A stretch of 64,000 nt of DNA, from positions 62,001 to 126,000 of the forward strand of contig JAMWFC010000008.1 of assembly GCA_027475525.1 (NCBI GenBank), in the 5' to 3' direction. Both the position numbers and the translations under genes were made by a program. A model generated the notes under the pieces. The model saw only the letters and a list, made by a program, of their open reading frames with translations, was not told where the DNA came from and searched no databases. This stretch comes from Macrolepiota albuminosa (lineage: Eukaryota; Basidiomycota; Agaricomycetes; Agaricales; Agaricaceae). Positions 22,483-34,212 of the stretch are shown here, one piece after another (the first letter of the stretch is position 1; the number at the start of each line of letters is the position of its first letter).

Positions 22483-25221
22483 AGGGTATTGCCTTTGTCA
22501 TGGCGCGGAGATCAAATTAATTGAAGAGTTGAAGACTACATTGTCGTCATGGCACGACTTCTTTTTCATCTTGTAACAGTTTCACATGATGTATTATGAT
22601 ATTTGTAAGTGATTCGATTCAATTACGAGACGGCGCATCAACGCCCTATGCCATAATCAGTTCTCACCACAGCCTGCGTTACACTGCACTGGGAACGATA
22701 CAGGCAGCGTGGAATCTTGGAAACGTATTTTTATGTCAACACTGCTAGTATCGTCACTAGTGTTGTCTTCCATTTATAATTTTACTCTGGACAGTACTTT
22801 TCTCATTAGTTTTCACCATTCTCGTCCATCGATTTTGCCGTAGCTATTTCCGGGTCAGCTAGGAGCCCCTCGGTCTTGCACGACATCATAACACTTGTCG
22901 CGGCGTGGTGGGTGATGCTATAACATTTCCACTTTCAAGTTATTATTGACCCACTTTACCAGAGAAGACATCTTCTCGCTCTTAGATGGAAGACTCCAGC
23001 CTGAACTTTTTTATTCAAGACTGGTCTTTCTCGATCATTAGCTTGTCTATTGACCGATTGACCATCCATATCTGAATGCTCAATCAGAGAAACGTTAAAC
23101 AGGATTATGACAATGATGCATTGGGAACTTGAGAATTAAGAGTGTCAAATTAGATGCACTGCGCCTCAGAGTGCAGAGAGGCTGAGGATGGATCAGATGA
23201 GCTGCCCCATATCATGCATTCGGTCTAGTCCCGAGCCTGCCACCAATTTAACTGCAGAATGTGTACGCTTTATTTGCTTCCGCGGACCACAGACATTTTG
23301 AGACCCATTTGAAATTGCATCATTTGGACAGCATGCGAAATGTATGCAACCATCACCTCGTCACCGCTATCTGAGCACTGAAGTACTGATGACACGAACC
23401 TTGGCAGTTTTCAACGTGGGGTATGATCGAAATATAAGTTCTGTTTACGACACTGTAGTTGCAGCTGATTCCTGACATGGAGTTCTTGTATCTCAGTGAG
23501 AACAACCTTTCCTTATTTCTGACTACTGAGAAGAATCTTCAGCTAAATTGTGCTGGTGGCATATTGGGCGATGTCGAATCTTAAGCCATGATGCAAGTTG
23601 ATCTGATCATATCTCACTACTCGAATTCGTTCATAAACTATTCGTCCACAACTTGAATGTTTCCCACGTTTTATTGCGAAGGCTCGCTTATTCTTGACTA
23701 TACTTTGTCGTGCTTAACGGACTGACTGTAGGTATTAACTGGACAAATGGTTTCGCTCATCCTAATGCCTGACCTTCAATTCGTAGTGGTCAAATTACAT
23801 AACGCTTTCGAACGGCCTTCCTTATCTAATGTCTCCTGATGATTTTACTGATGATTTGCTAGCTCATATAGACCGAGTTCTAAGAAGCATGTGTTTTTCT
23901 AGAACGATAACGTTTCTCAGTATGGTCTTATTATGAAGCCGGGACTCGCACAGCCTCCTCTATTAAATCCCCCATGGTCTAACGGTGAGCACTCTGTATA
24001 GAAAGTAGCTCAGGCTTTCCGCCAACGTGTCCTTGTATACATTCCACCTCGTTTAGAAGCCGTGCCATGTATGCCCAACTTCGCATTGTTCCGGCCGTAA
24101 AATTTTCGTCGCAAGTACGAATGTCGATCACACCGGCAACAGTCCAGAACGCTCGCTTTTAATGTTTAATGGAACTTCCCTTTACTCTTTGAGTCATTCA
24201 AACCAACTGATTCACGAGGCTCTCACGTTTGGCCTCGCATTGATCTTTGCCAATCACCAAGGTAACAAAAAGTCAACTTGACGTGGACTTCAATACACTC
24301 TCGAGAAACTCAGAATGACTGGCGGAAAGTTAATACATAGAGACCATTGGTCGATGATGAGACGAAACTGATTATCTTATATATTTTTTTCTCAATTCAT
24401 TACAGGTTATTGTCCAACGATGAAACTCTGAACGCATGCCATGGAGATGGGTCTCACAGCGGCTTCAGTATAAAACAGGCGCCGTTTCTATGATTACTCT
24501 GACGACATGTCGTAGTACCAATTTCTCCTGGGACATAGTGGGATTCCGTTTTTGGAGAGCCCTTGTAAACCTTGCGACGCATCATTCTGCCATGCCAATT
24601 AAAGTTTAATGCATCATTTCAAGCAATGTCACCTTTGTGCCTTTGCGCTCGTTGTCAAAAAGGTGCCATCCACCGAGTTCGGCAGCGGGAGAAAGGCACT
24701 AGAGGTGAATTACTATGCGTCATATTACCGAGCTCTTCCAGATACCTTCAATCAGCTGATATCCAAGCTTGGAAATGCCGCACTCTCCATTTATTTTTCT
24801 GTCGGGATCATGAGTCAAAAGCTGTGTTTCTGTCAACATCCTTCGTTGTATCTATAATGTCTCGGTCCTGTGTCCTGTCTGGGGGTCCTCAGTCCTATCC
24901 CTTATCCTCAAGGCAGTGCCGAGCCAGACGCGCATGGCCATCCATACTGAAATGGAAGCACTCGCACTCCGGGCTTGTGCACACAGGAGCGGGCGGTCCT
25001 CTCCTTGACCACAACAGGCAGGCTTCTATTTGGATGGACGCGTAATATCCGGTCAGATCCACATATTGTGGCACACATGTTATTGCACATGGCTGTTCAC
25101 AGCACATCGAAGGAACTCATTGCTTGTAGCCATACCTGCCATGGCTAGATATAAGAATGACTGGTATTATCATCCTTTTGTGCTTTGTGGTCATTTCACT
25201 CCCTGATTCGCGGCTACAACG
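22483..25221. other. 2.7-kb intergenic region with no gene recognised
   Basis: Only short, unconserved frames occur. CpG content is moderate, unlike the transposon debris nearby. A 25-bp stretch at about 23969-23993 resembles the 5' half of a tRNA but no complete cloverleaf follows. An open frame at 24572-25045 has no recognisable motif. Confidence 0.5.
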
Positions 25222-26088
25222 ATGAGTTCACCAACATCTCCTGCATGCCCATCGACGCCGTTATGTGCGTACAGTTCGCCAGCTTTGCAGCATCAGACAT
25301 CGTCGACGACTACGAATATATCACATCCCCCATCTACAGCACCAATGCCGATGTCTGTGCATGCAGACGCCTCGCTACTCCCACAGCTTCGGACGTCATA
25401 CCTGGATGAAGGATCACCAGCAATGCCGTCGACACCAATAATACCATACCTTCCACTGCCGCCGCATACTCCATCGCCGAATCCAAGCCCGCCTAATTCC
25501 ATCTCAACATCTCATTCCAGCTCACATACTCTCGTCTTTCATCCTCTGCTTCGCTACTCACAGTACGGCACTCCCGCACTTGTTTGGGACGTGCGCACCG
25601 ATCCTACTTCCACGTCGTTACTCCAACGGAATCCTGTTTTGACCAATACAGTCACAACGTCCGCCCATGCCCCCGTTCCCGTTCCTGTGCACGAGCTACA
25701 CCAGCATGCAACTTCACCTCCTCTCCGTGTTCTCCACCTCTTTTGCGGCATTGTCCCGCACACTAGCACCTGGGATACCATTACTGTCACCGCCTCTCCT
25801 CTACAAATCGGCGTAACAATCCTTGACGTCCTCACTGCTGTGCACGAATGCATGCGAATGCCAATAACACATACAGAGTGGAACGCACTATGCGAGAAAC
25901 AACAGAACCGCGTGAACGAGACTTTTCATTCACGTTGGCATATGTCAGAGACGCCTATGGAGACGCGGTGGAAGGGGGTGTTGAGGCAGGATTGCCTCCT
26001 CCGGCACACGCTATGGGGTGGTCTGATGCCGAACTTTGTTGAGGAGGATGTTGCCGTACTCACGCTGCGCCGCCAGCAGGTTGTGTGA
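25222..26088 (+). CDS. DUF6699-domain protein
   Basis: This single-exon gene encodes 288 aa. The N-terminal 100 residues are a low-complexity Pro/Ser/Thr-rich tail. The C-terminal half carries the basidiomycete DUF6699 pattern: a short TPALVWDVRTDP strand, then a long linker, LRVLHLF, W-D-T-I-T-V-T, IGVTILDVLTAVHECM, and a WNALCEK helix, ending in a charged, Arg- and Trp-containing region. Proteins of this kind are abundant in Agaricomycetes and their function is unknown. The start is the ATG at 25222; a second ATG at 25246 is out of the family-conserved part either way. It faces the minus-strand membrane protein gene convergently, 730 bp away. Confidence 0.8.
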   Translation: MSSPTSPACPSTPLCAYSSPALQHQTSSTTTNISHPPSTAPMPMSVHADASLLPQLRTSYLDEGSPAMPSTPIIPYLPLPPHTPSPNPSPPNSISTSHSSSHTLVFHPLLRYSQYGTPALVWDVRTDPTSTSLLQRNPVLTNTVTTSAHAPVPVPVHELHQHATSPPLRVLHLFCGIVPHTSTWDTITVTASPLQIGVTILDVLTAVHECMRMPITHTEWNALCEKQQNRVNETFHSRWHMSETPMETRWKGVLRQDCLLRHTLWGGLMPNFVEEDVAVLTLRRQQVV

Positions 26089-26820
26089 TTAGGTTCTTCA
26101 GGTCCTCTGTCTTTCGTACTTGACATAGTTTTGTCGCTGAGGATCTCATGGCATCAACCACTGGAGCTACCCTAGGACTCGGGGTTCAACAAAACGTGAA
26201 TGCCGTCACGGTTGCTGGGATTCTGGCAGATGCCTTGTTCGTATCGACGTCGCCCTTGACATTTTGACAGACCAATATAACGCACTCATCGTTCAAACGT
26301 TTACGGTCAAACACAGCTCTTTTCCTTGCATTACCGTGGAAGTAACAGTATAACATACCCACGTATTGCGGATGATTGTTAATAAATGGTCATGTACGCA
26401 TAAAAAATAGTGAGCCGGCATTGATTCCCCCCTATTCAGCCTCACTGCTTACATTCCAACAGGTTGTGAATCGTTGGCTCCTCATCACTTGCATCTCATA
26501 CCGTCACCCATTGTCATGTCCCCAAGCACGCTCATAGACTCCGAGGGTATATACGAAGGTATCATCACTCCTTGCTTCTCCTATCAGCCCTTTGTCTGTT
26601 TTTGTGATTGTCGTTACATCGTGATGTATTGGTCGGGATGGCATGGCAATAGCCACTGCAACCTGGATTCGTCTCTCGTCGTTGACGCTGTTAATCTTGA
26701 CTTTCTTACGGAAGATGCCTTTCTTCGCCTCGACATGTCGAGTCCACCTATAAAAAGGTGCGGCGGCAGGTTCTGCACGTTGGGATAGCGTTCCATCATT
26801 TTTCGTACGACACGACTGCG
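26089..26820. other. Convergent intergenic region
   Basis: This holds the 3' flanks of the DUF6699 gene and of the minus-strand membrane protein gene. Short frames are present on both strands but no conserved motif was seen. Confidence 0.45.
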
Positions 26821-27336
26821 TCACGACGGCAGAGACAGGCTATGCAAAAAGCGAGGTGTGAGCCATGCACCGACACGATATTCAATAGAGAAATTTGTCT
26901 GTACATTGTAGAATGCACAGCTCCAAGGGGCAAGTAGGTTGACAAAACATACCATAATTGCGTCCCATGTCTCGTGCCCTGCCGTCATGTGAGGATTAGA
27001 ATCGGTTGTTGATCGGTTGTTGTTCTTGTCGAGGTCTTTTGTGTCAATTGTCCACAAATCATATAACTTAGGCCTTGGACCCAGACCCGTCCTCGTTGAT
27101 GATCTCTCATCAGCTGTCCAGTCGCGTCTGTGCATCTCCCCGCGTAGACGAACGAACTGAATGCGGCGCCATCCAAAAATACCTAGCATAGACAGTGCGA
27201 AAAGACCGATGGCAAGGAAGGCAAGGATAAGAGGTGGAGAGGCACTTGGGGGAATGCCTCCAGGGCCGGAGTCAGGAATCTGTCTGCTAAAAATGCGAGA
27301 GGATGTTGTATAGGGCGTGCTAGTGGAAATGAACAT
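26821..27336 (-). CDS. Small single-pass membrane protein, unknown function
   Basis: The minus-strand frame starts at an ATG at 27336-27334 (the frame is open further upstream but with no clear reason to prefer it). A short Ser/Thr/Pro-rich N-terminus is followed by a hydrophobic segment, LILAFLAIGLFALSMLGIFG, then a basic tail with WRR, and a PKLYDLWTID block and TWDAIM. This is a common basidiomycete layout: a short exterior region, one membrane helix and a cytosolic tail. A possible 54-nt intron (26899-26952; GTATGT ... TACAG on the minus strand) is in frame either way, so the tail after DAIM is uncertain. Stop at 26821. Confidence 0.6.
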   Translation of the reverse strand: MFISTSTPYTTSSRIFSRQIPDSGPGGIPPSASPPLILAFLAIGLFALSMLGIFGWRRIQFVRLRGEMHRRDWTADERSSTRTGLGPRPKLYDLWTIDTKDLDKNNNRSTTDSNPHMTAGHETWDAIMVCFVNLLAPWSCAFYNVQTNFSIEYRVGAWLTPRFLHSLSLPS

Positions 27337-28508
27337 GGTGGGCCGTGAACATGGTGGTGGGAGAACAACCAAAGCATTCGTGGAGTCTGGGAAGCTGGAG
27401 GACGACAGTTATCCCTATTTAGGATGCTATAATGTGCGAAACTGCCACCCGTTTTAGATGATCGTCACCGCGTGATGACGTATCAGCGCACAGGAGTCGT
27501 TGATTCTGCAATGTGGATCCTTTGCAAAAAACCGCAAGATAGAGAAGGTTGTCGTAAACTAGATTCTGACTTCTACGCTTGGAACGCCAACGTGATTAGC
27601 GATGATCCTGGAAAATAAGCGTTTGCAAAATCAGTGTCAGCATACGGATCAAGGCCTTTTTACGGTAAAATTCGAAGTTACTGTGACAATTCCAGGTCCT
27701 TGCCATATACTTCTATCGTAATATACATGCTAAGTCAAGGAGGTCCAGTTGGTGGATAGAAGACAGGAAGTAGATATCAATGATTTCATTACTCCAGCCC
27801 GGGGTTTTAACATCCGGCAAACAAGAAAAAAAAAAAAACGCTCAAAGATTCTAATATACATCCGACACCTTAGTTGTGTTTTTAAAGTGGAAAGGACATC
27901 AACTTGAATAGAAATCAGTAAATTAGCATATTGAAATGACGGCAAAACTAAGGGGAATTAGCAAGCCGTCCATCAGTCAGCGCCACATGACACACGCCAA
28001 GGCGTTCTCACAACCTACTATCTTGATTTGGAAGCGTATGGCTTACTACTGCACCTTATCTAAATCGTAGGACACAGCGTCCTCGCAATACAAAGAGATT
28101 TAAAGATATAAACCTAGACTGATAAATACACATATGATGTTGTGCTTCATCCAAAGGTCCAGGTGCTCCACAAGGGCATCAGCAGGGCAGGGGTAAGGAA
28201 TCCACCCAAGCATGGCTGATGCTGTATATGCAGAAGCATATACACTTGCTCATGGGCAGAGGTAGCAGTATTTCTTTGCTGCATAGTGACAAATATATTT
28301 CTTTTTTCTTGACTATCCCCAAGCATATATGGACACAAGAAGAGGCACAAGTCAACAGCTCAGTCAATGCTGGAGGAGGCTGAGTTAATCTCTACAATCC
28401 CTGCTAGGAAGATAGCCTTGCCACATGTAGACAAGGCTATGAGTAGGCTGGATGCACCCCAGCAGCCTGACAAAATACATATACAAAAATGATGGCTCTA
28501 TAGATGGC
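27337..28508. other. Intergenic, grading into the repeat that received the copia element
   Basis: The first 700 bp have normal CpG and probably include the 5' flank of the minus-strand gene. From about 28,140 the sequence becomes CpG-poor and repeat-like; the same unit continues after the copia element at 33475. No gene was recognised. Confidence 0.45.
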
Positions 28509-28513
28509 TAGGT

Positions 28514-28831
28514 TGTCAACGGAAATGACGCGTAACTCCGGCTATATCATTATGATGTCACCTTATCATCATCCTCGTATGTTTTCTTTTATTTGATAAA
28601 TTACATCTACATTACGATATTATGATACACGTATGACTTCACTCTATTTATGTATAGCTATAAATACGTTGTCTCGATCTGGGGTCAAGGTATCTCTCGA
28701 TACTTGACTCCAGGTGCGTTACTTACTTACGTTATCCAAAACTTGTACTTACATCTCTCGATACTTGACTCCAGTTATTATATTGTCTATTATATACGAA
28801 TACATCATCGTTACGCTATTATGCTGCGACA
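28514..28831 (+). repeat. 5' LTR of the copia element
   Basis: 318 bp, TG...CA. It carries an internal 20-bp direct repeat (TCTCGATACTTGACTCCAG occurs twice) and TATA-like tracts near 28653-28666. Confidence 0.93.
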
Positions 28832-28835
28832 GGTT

Positions 28836-31800
28836 ATGGGCCCCGCCGTCGTGAATGAGACCAGCACTTCCGAAACTTTGCAGTTTCCGAAATTTAATGG
28901 TACAAACTACCATACCTGGTCCGACAATATGAAGTCAGCTCTGCAGGCTAAAGCCTTGTGGGGAGTAGTGTCCGGAAGGGAACCTCGTCCTCCGAAACCA
29001 CCCACCGAGTATACTGACCTCATGACTACCACGTGCCCTACCGATGATCAGCCCTCTCAAGTCGTTTACAAGGAGGGATCCGACTTGATGAAGGCGTTAC
29101 AATCCAAGGACTTTACAACTTGGCAGTCGGCTCGTGATAAACATGAGCACTGGCTTAACAAGGACGACTCCGCTATGGGATTAATTCGCAATTCTATCGA
29201 ATACACCCAGCGTGAAACTATAGTCGATCTTGACAGTTCCAAGAAAATCTGGGAACATATGCGGAAGAACTACGTCGATCAGCAGAGTGGCATTAATGTC
29301 CACTATTATTATCAGCAGTTATACGCGAAGAAATGGGATGGTAACTCACCCTTGACTGATCATCTCGGGTTTTATATGAGCATCCGTCGCCGTTTCATCG
29401 AAGCTGGTCACAAAATCGACGATTATACTATTCTCAATGCTATGCTTCTTTCGCTTCCTCGCTCCCCTACATGGGAGGTCGTCAAACAAAGTTTGCTATC
29501 CCGCAGTACCTCTTTGACTCTCGAAACCGTGACCACGGAATTGTTATCTGTATATGACAGGTTAATTCTCGAAAATAACTCCACAGTCAAAACCCTGGCC
29601 TTCGTGTCTGCCGGACGTGATAATTCGAGTGGGAGCAGGCCACGAGCGTTGATTACAAAAAGAAAACCTAAACGGTTGCCTAAACCGGACGATATCTGCC
29701 ACAATTGTGGAGAAAAGGGCCACTGGAGTCCGAGATGTCCTAAACCGAGGAAATTCAAAAACCTCGAGAAAGCCAATATAACCATATCTCCTGCCACGTC
29801 CGATACTCGAGAAGTCGGAAAAGTCTTCATGGCTACTTACGACGGCATGCCTACCGGATTACTCCTCGATAGTGCCGCTTCATGCCATATGGTGGCAGAT
29901 GTGGCGTACTTCATAAGCTATCAAGGAATAAAGGATCAGCACATCTCTGTGGGAGGAATGAACGTCTTGCCAGTTATGGGGAAAGGAACAATCGAGTTTC
30001 GAACATGCCTCTCAAATGGAGTCAATGACGTACAGTTACAAGATGTTTTGCACATTCCTACCCTTGGCGCAAACCTTATCAGTCTGGGATTACTTCAGCG
30101 TAGCGGTGCCACCATACATGGACTAGCGTACGGAATCAGCCTCTCATGGAAAGGACAAGAATTCTTGCATGCCAACCTTATTGGCTCGCATGGGACGATG
30201 TATCGAATCGAAACCATGACCATGGGCATCACCAATAACAATATCGCATTCATAGCCAATGAATCAACAATGCGTCTTTGGCATCGTCGACTGGGACATA
30301 TCAGTCCTCGAACCATAAAAGCGATGGTTGATCAGCAGCTCGTAACCGGAATTAATATTAAATTACCTCGGGAATATGACCGACTTTGCAGCGGTTGCGC
30401 GGAAGGAAAGTCAGCACGACCTCCTCTTCCTGACTCGAGTCCCACCGAATACGAGCTGAATGAATTACTGGTGATGGATTTAACTGGCCCATTAAGCGTA
30501 CCCACCTGGGATGGTAACCGCTATGCGATGCTTACTGTGGAGGCAAGTAAACGTTTTCCTATGGGTCGTCTTTTAAAGTCAAAAAGTGAAGTCAACGACG
30601 CCGTGCGAGACACCACAGCATTGTACGAACGCAGTGGCGGAAAATTTGTACAAATAATCCGGACCGATAATGGTAGCGAATTTGTGAATTCGGTTCTGCA
30701 AAAGTTCTGCGCCGTAAACGGTATCAGACATCAAACCACAAACCCATACCGTCCTCAGCAGAATGGAATCGCAGAGCGAGCTATAGCCGTGGTTATGGAA
30801 ATGGTCCGAAGTATGCTCCATGGCGCTAAGATGGATTTGCGGTACTGGGGAGAGGCTTTCATGTACGCCGTTTATATTCGCTCCATCACTCCAACCTCTG
30901 CATTAAAGGGAAAAATTCCTTACACCGAATGGTACGGAAGAAAACCAGACATCGCCCACCTACGAATTTTCGGATCATTAGGATGGGCTCATGTGCCAAA
31001 AGAAGTGCGTCAAGGCAAGTTGGAATCCCGTGCTGTACGTGTACGCATGCTTGGCTGGTGGGCGGATGAAACCAAAGGTTACCGACTGGAGGATCTCGAA
31101 AACGGGAAATTAATTACCTCACGAGACGTCGAATTTCTTGAAGATGATACACCGAGCGAACTAGCCCGACTGGACTCTGAACTGACACAGTCTACCACTC
31201 AAGAAATTAATGACTTCATTAACACTGCGACGTACCCTGAGTCCGAAACTCCCAGACAGTTTCTTATCCCCGACGTGTCCTCTGAATCGGAAGTAGAAAC
31301 TCAATTGAGAGAAATTCAGTCTTCCGACAGAGAATCAGATACTACGACACCCACTGAGGAATTGCAATATCCAACCCCTATGCCAGAATCGACTTCTAAT
31401 CCAGAACCTCTGCCCTCCAATCCGCCTCCCGCACCAAAGAAAAGAGCAAAATGGAGTGATTTGCCTCACCGCGAACCTTCGACGCGTCTAAAAAGGATTC
31501 CAATTAGATTTCGACAAGACAGCGACGACGAATCTGGAGGTCACATCGCTTACGTTGCTGTGTCGGGACCTACTATCGAAGACGCTATGAAATCAGCAAA
31601 CGCGAGTAAATGGCAGCAGGCTATCGCGAGCGAATACAATCAACTCGTCAGCAAGGGCGTATTTGAAGAAGTCGATGATTTACCTCCGGGAAAACGTGCC
31701 GTGGGAAGTAAAGTCGTATTGAAAGAGAAGCTTGATGAAAACGGAAATGTGGCAAAATACAAGGCTCGAATCGTCGCCCAAGGTTTCTCCCAAGTCCCCG

Positions 31801-33173
31801 GTGTCGACTACGGCGAAACGTTTTCCTCAGTGGCCAAGTTTACCACTCTTCGCGTATTTTTGACTTTGGCCGCTATTCTCGATTTGGAAATCCATCAAAT
31901 CGACGTAATAGGAGCTTACCTCGAAGGAGAACTCGATGAAGATATCTACATGCGAGCTCCTTCGGGAATAGGAAAATGTCGATACTGGAGACTCGTTAAG
32001 GCCATATACGGTCTTAAGCAGGCAGGGAGGAAGTGGAAGGAGAAACTTCACGAGACCATGATAAGTCTTGGATTTGTGCCTTCATTTGCTGACGATTGTC
32101 TCTATATTCTACGAGAAAATGGGAAAATCATTCTTATTGTTATCATCTACGTGGACGATATGATCGTGGCTGGACGAAATCTCAAACGAATAATCTCATT
32201 TAAAACGGACATGGACGAGCATTTCGACATCACCGATTTGGGGGAGATACACTACGTGCTAGGAATACAGGTCAAGCGCGATCGCATTAACCACACCATC
32301 TATTTGAACCAGTCCGCTTACATCGACTCTATCCTGAATCGATTTGGGATGACTTCGTGCCATTCAGTCTCGACTCCTATGGTCACCAATCACAATTTAT
32401 CCTTATTGCAGTGCCCATCAAACGAGGACGAGCGCGAAACTTATAAACTATATGCAGGCCAAATTCATTACATATCATTGATAGGATCGTTACTATACGC
32501 CACCCAAACTCGTCCCGACATACAGTTTGCGGTTAACCTGTTGGCGCAATTCTCAAACGATCCTGGCATTCCACATCTAGCGGCCTGCAAACGAGTTTTA
32601 CGTTACCTTAAAGGCACAAGGTCATACTGTCTTAGGTTGGGAAACGCTTTAAACAACGAGTTACGTTTGGTGGGATGGAGTGATGCGAATTGGGCGCAAG
32701 ACGCGTACGACCGACGCTCGATTAGTGGATGGTGCTACGATCTCGAAGGTAGCCTGATCTCATGGTCATCGAAAAAGCAGTCCGTAACGGCCACCTCTAC
32801 CGTTGAGGCCGAGTACATCGCCTCATCCAACGCAACGAGAGAAGCTATCTGGCTTCGTAACTTGCTTAAAGACCTAGATTTCGAGCAGATCGACGCCACT
32901 ATTATCCATACCGATAGCACCGGCAGTATTGCCCTCTCGAAAAATCCAGTCGGACATTCTAGAGCCAAACACATCGACATACGTTATCACTTCATTCGGG
33001 AACACATATCCCGCGGGAACGTGCAGTTATCTCATGTCTCTACCCTTAATATGGTCGCGGATATGTTAACCAAGGCCTTGCCACGAGAAACTTTTGAAAA
33101 ATATCGCACAAAGATGGGAATCATATTGCCTGCGTTACCGTCAAGTGGGAGTGTCAACGGAAATGACGCGTAA
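28836..33173 (+). CDS. Copia Gag-Pol polyprotein (about 1,445 aa)
   Basis: The polyprotein makes the virus-like particle and carries out cleavage, reverse transcription and integration. Approximate residue positions from the ATG at 28836: UBN2-type gag from 10; zinc knuckle C-x2-C-x4-H-x4-C near 287; protease LLLDSAASCHM near 342, with DSA in place of the usual DSG; pre-integrase LWHRRLGHI near 481; integrase MDLTGP near 547, RTDNGSEF near 609 and PQQNGIAERA near 640 (the D, D and E of the triad); RT from about 920 with VDYGETFSSVAK and YVDDM near 1105; RNase H with SDANW near 1281 and EAEY near 1324. The ATG at 28821, inside the LTR, is an alternative start. No stop or frameshift interrupts it. 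Confidence 0.93.
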   Translation: MGPAVVNETSTSETLQFPKFNGTNYHTWSDNMKSALQAKALWGVVSGREPRPPKPPTEYTDLMTTTCPTDDQPSQVVYKEGSDLMKALQSKDFTTWQSARDKHEHWLNKDDSAMGLIRNSIEYTQRETIVDLDSSKKIWEHMRKNYVDQQSGINVHYYYQQLYAKKWDGNSPLTDHLGFYMSIRRRFIEAGHKIDDYTILNAMLLSLPRSPTWEVVKQSLLSRSTSLTLETVTTELLSVYDRLILENNSTVKTLAFVSAGRDNSSGSRPRALITKRKPKRLPKPDDICHNCGEKGHWSPRCPKPRKFKNLEKANITISPATSDTREVGKVFMATYDGMPTGLLLDSAASCHMVADVAYFISYQGIKDQHISVGGMNVLPVMGKGTIEFRTCLSNGVNDVQLQDVLHIPTLGANLISLGLLQRSGATIHGLAYGISLSWKGQEFLHANLIGSHGTMYRIETMTMGITNNNIAFIANESTMRLWHRRLGHISPRTIKAMVDQQLVTGINIKLPREYDRLCSGCAEGKSARPPLPDSSPTEYELNELLVMDLTGPLSVPTWDGNRYAMLTVEASKRFPMGRLLKSKSEVNDAVRDTTALYERSGGKFVQIIRTDNGSEFVNSVLQKFCAVNGIRHQTTNPYRPQQNGIAERAIAVVMEMVRSMLHGAKMDLRYWGEAFMYAVYIRSITPTSALKGKIPYTEWYGRKPDIAHLRIFGSLGWAHVPKEVRQGKLESRAVRVRMLGWWADETKGYRLEDLENGKLITSRDVEFLEDDTPSELARLDSELTQSTTQEINDFINTATYPESETPRQFLIPDVSSESEVETQLREIQSSDRESDTTTPTEELQYPTPMPESTSNPEPLPSNPPPAPKKRAKWSDLPHREPSTRLKRIPIRFRQDSDDESGGHIAYVAVSGPTIEDAMKSANASKWQQAIASEYNQLVSKGVFEEVDDLPPGKRAVGSKVVLKEKLDENGNVAKYKARIVAQGFSQVPGVDYGETFSSVAKFTTLRVFLTLAAILDLEIHQIDVIGAYLEGELDEDIYMRAPSGIGKCRYWRLVKAIYGLKQAGRKWKEKLHETMISLGFVPSFADDCLYILRENGKIILIVIIYVDDMIVAGRNLKRIISFKTDMDEHFDITDLGEIHYVLGIQVKRDRINHTIYLNQSAYIDSILNRFGMTSCHSVSTPMVTNHNLSLLQCPSNEDERETYKLYAGQIHYISLIGSLLYATQTRPDIQFAVNLLAQFSNDPGIPHLAACKRVLRYLKGTRSYCLRLGNALNNELRLVGWSDANWAQDAYDRRSISGWCYDLEGSLISWSSKKQSVTATSTVEAEYIASSNATREAIWLRNLLKDLDFEQIDATIIHTDSTGSIALSKNPVGHSRAKHIDIRYHFIREHISRGNVQLSHVSTLNMVADMLTKALPRETFEKYRTKMGIILPALPSSGSVNGNDA

Positions 33174-33469
33174 CTCCGGCTATATCATTATGATGTCACC
33201 TTATCATCATCCTCGTATGTTTTCTTTTATTTGATAAATTACATCTACATTACGATATTATGATACACGTATGACTTCACTCTATTTATGTATAGCTATA
33301 AATACGTTGTCTCGATCTGGGGTCAAGGTATCTCTCGATACTTGACTCCAGGTGCGTTACTTACTTACGTTATCCAAAACTTGTACTTACATCTCTCGAT
33401 ACTTGACTCCAGTTATTATATTGTCTATTATATACGAATACATCATCGTTACGCTATTATGCTGCGACA
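33152..33469 (+). repeat. 3' LTR of the copia element
   Basis: It matches the 5' LTR base for base by eye. The polyprotein stop codon lies inside it, at 33171-33173. Confidence 0.93.
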
Positions 33470-33709
33470 TAGGTGAACATACTGCCACAGGTGCTGAGCA
33501 GATATTGAGTTGCTAGTCAGGTAGACAACAGGTATGGTGGTGCTACTCAGGTGCAAGACATGTACTGTGGCCACCATTATGATATCTCCTATGTACTGGA
33601 GTGCCTATCAAGTTGAACTATATATACCTGTGGCTTTCCAGAGAGTTGGCATGTACTTATATAGCATGCATGCTGGCATCAATATATACTTGTTGCCAGA
33701 CTGAGATGT

Positions 33710-33863
33710 CATGTGCATGAGATGTGAAGACCTTGTTGTTTCCAGCAAAATCAACAGCCAAAAAACCTTGACTATCTGTGAGTGCACATGTGCATGAGAT
33801 GTGAAGACCTTGTTGTTTCCAGCAAAATCAACAGCCAAAAAACCTTGACTATCTGTGAGTGCA
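33710..33863. repeat. Perfect 77-bp tandem duplication (probable assembly artefact)
   Basis: 33710-33786 equals 33787-33863, with differing outer bases. Confidence 0.95.
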
Positions 33864-34058
33864 GACTAGACAGTGATGATTACATTTGATCTCTCTCATA
33901 GACTTAGTCAGACACACAATTTTTATTCATAATTCTGCATATGCTAGCATCTCTTCTAGACTATTGGCACCTTTGTCTCCATCCTCAGGGCCCAATTCAT
34001 CAAACTCTGGTTCACTTTCCCACTCTTCATCCTCTCTTATATAAACATCTCCTTCCTC

Positions 34059-34212
34059 TTGTTACTATGTTACTATTCTGTTATCTACCTCCGCTAAATT
34101 AATAGCTAAGGACGAATCTGTAAGGATACGCCTCGTTGTTACTATGTTACTATTCTGTTATCTACCTCCGCTAAATTAATAGCTAAGGACGAATCTGTAA
34201 GGATACGCCTCG
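34059..34212. repeat. Perfect 77-bp tandem duplication (probable assembly artefact)
   Basis: 34059-34135 equals 34136-34212, with differing outer bases. Confidence 0.95.

Larger units (their letters stand above)
28514..33469 (+). mobile_element. Intact-looking Ty1/copia LTR retrotransposon
   Basis: Two 318-bp LTRs (28514-28831 and 33152-33469) begin TGTCAACGG and end CTGCGACA, and no difference between them was seen when read side by side. A perfect 5-bp duplication TAGGT flanks the element (28509-28513 and 33470-33474). One uninterrupted polyprotein fills the interior in the copia order gag-protease-integrase-RT-RNase H. CpG is dense throughout, in contrast with the CpG-poor DNA on both sides. 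These signs indicate a recent insertion that may still be competent. Confidence 0.95.

Noticed and set aside
23941..23995. tRNA-like 5' half (CCCCCATGGTCTAACGGT...) next to a T-arm-like string
   Set aside because: The two parts are in opposite orientation and order, and no acceptor stem or full cloverleaf can be drawn. At most it is a tRNA fragment.
25293..25853. Minus-strand frames of 69 and 99 aa
   Set aside because: They are shadows of the DUF6699 gene, caused by its Pro/Ser/Thr-rich codon pattern.
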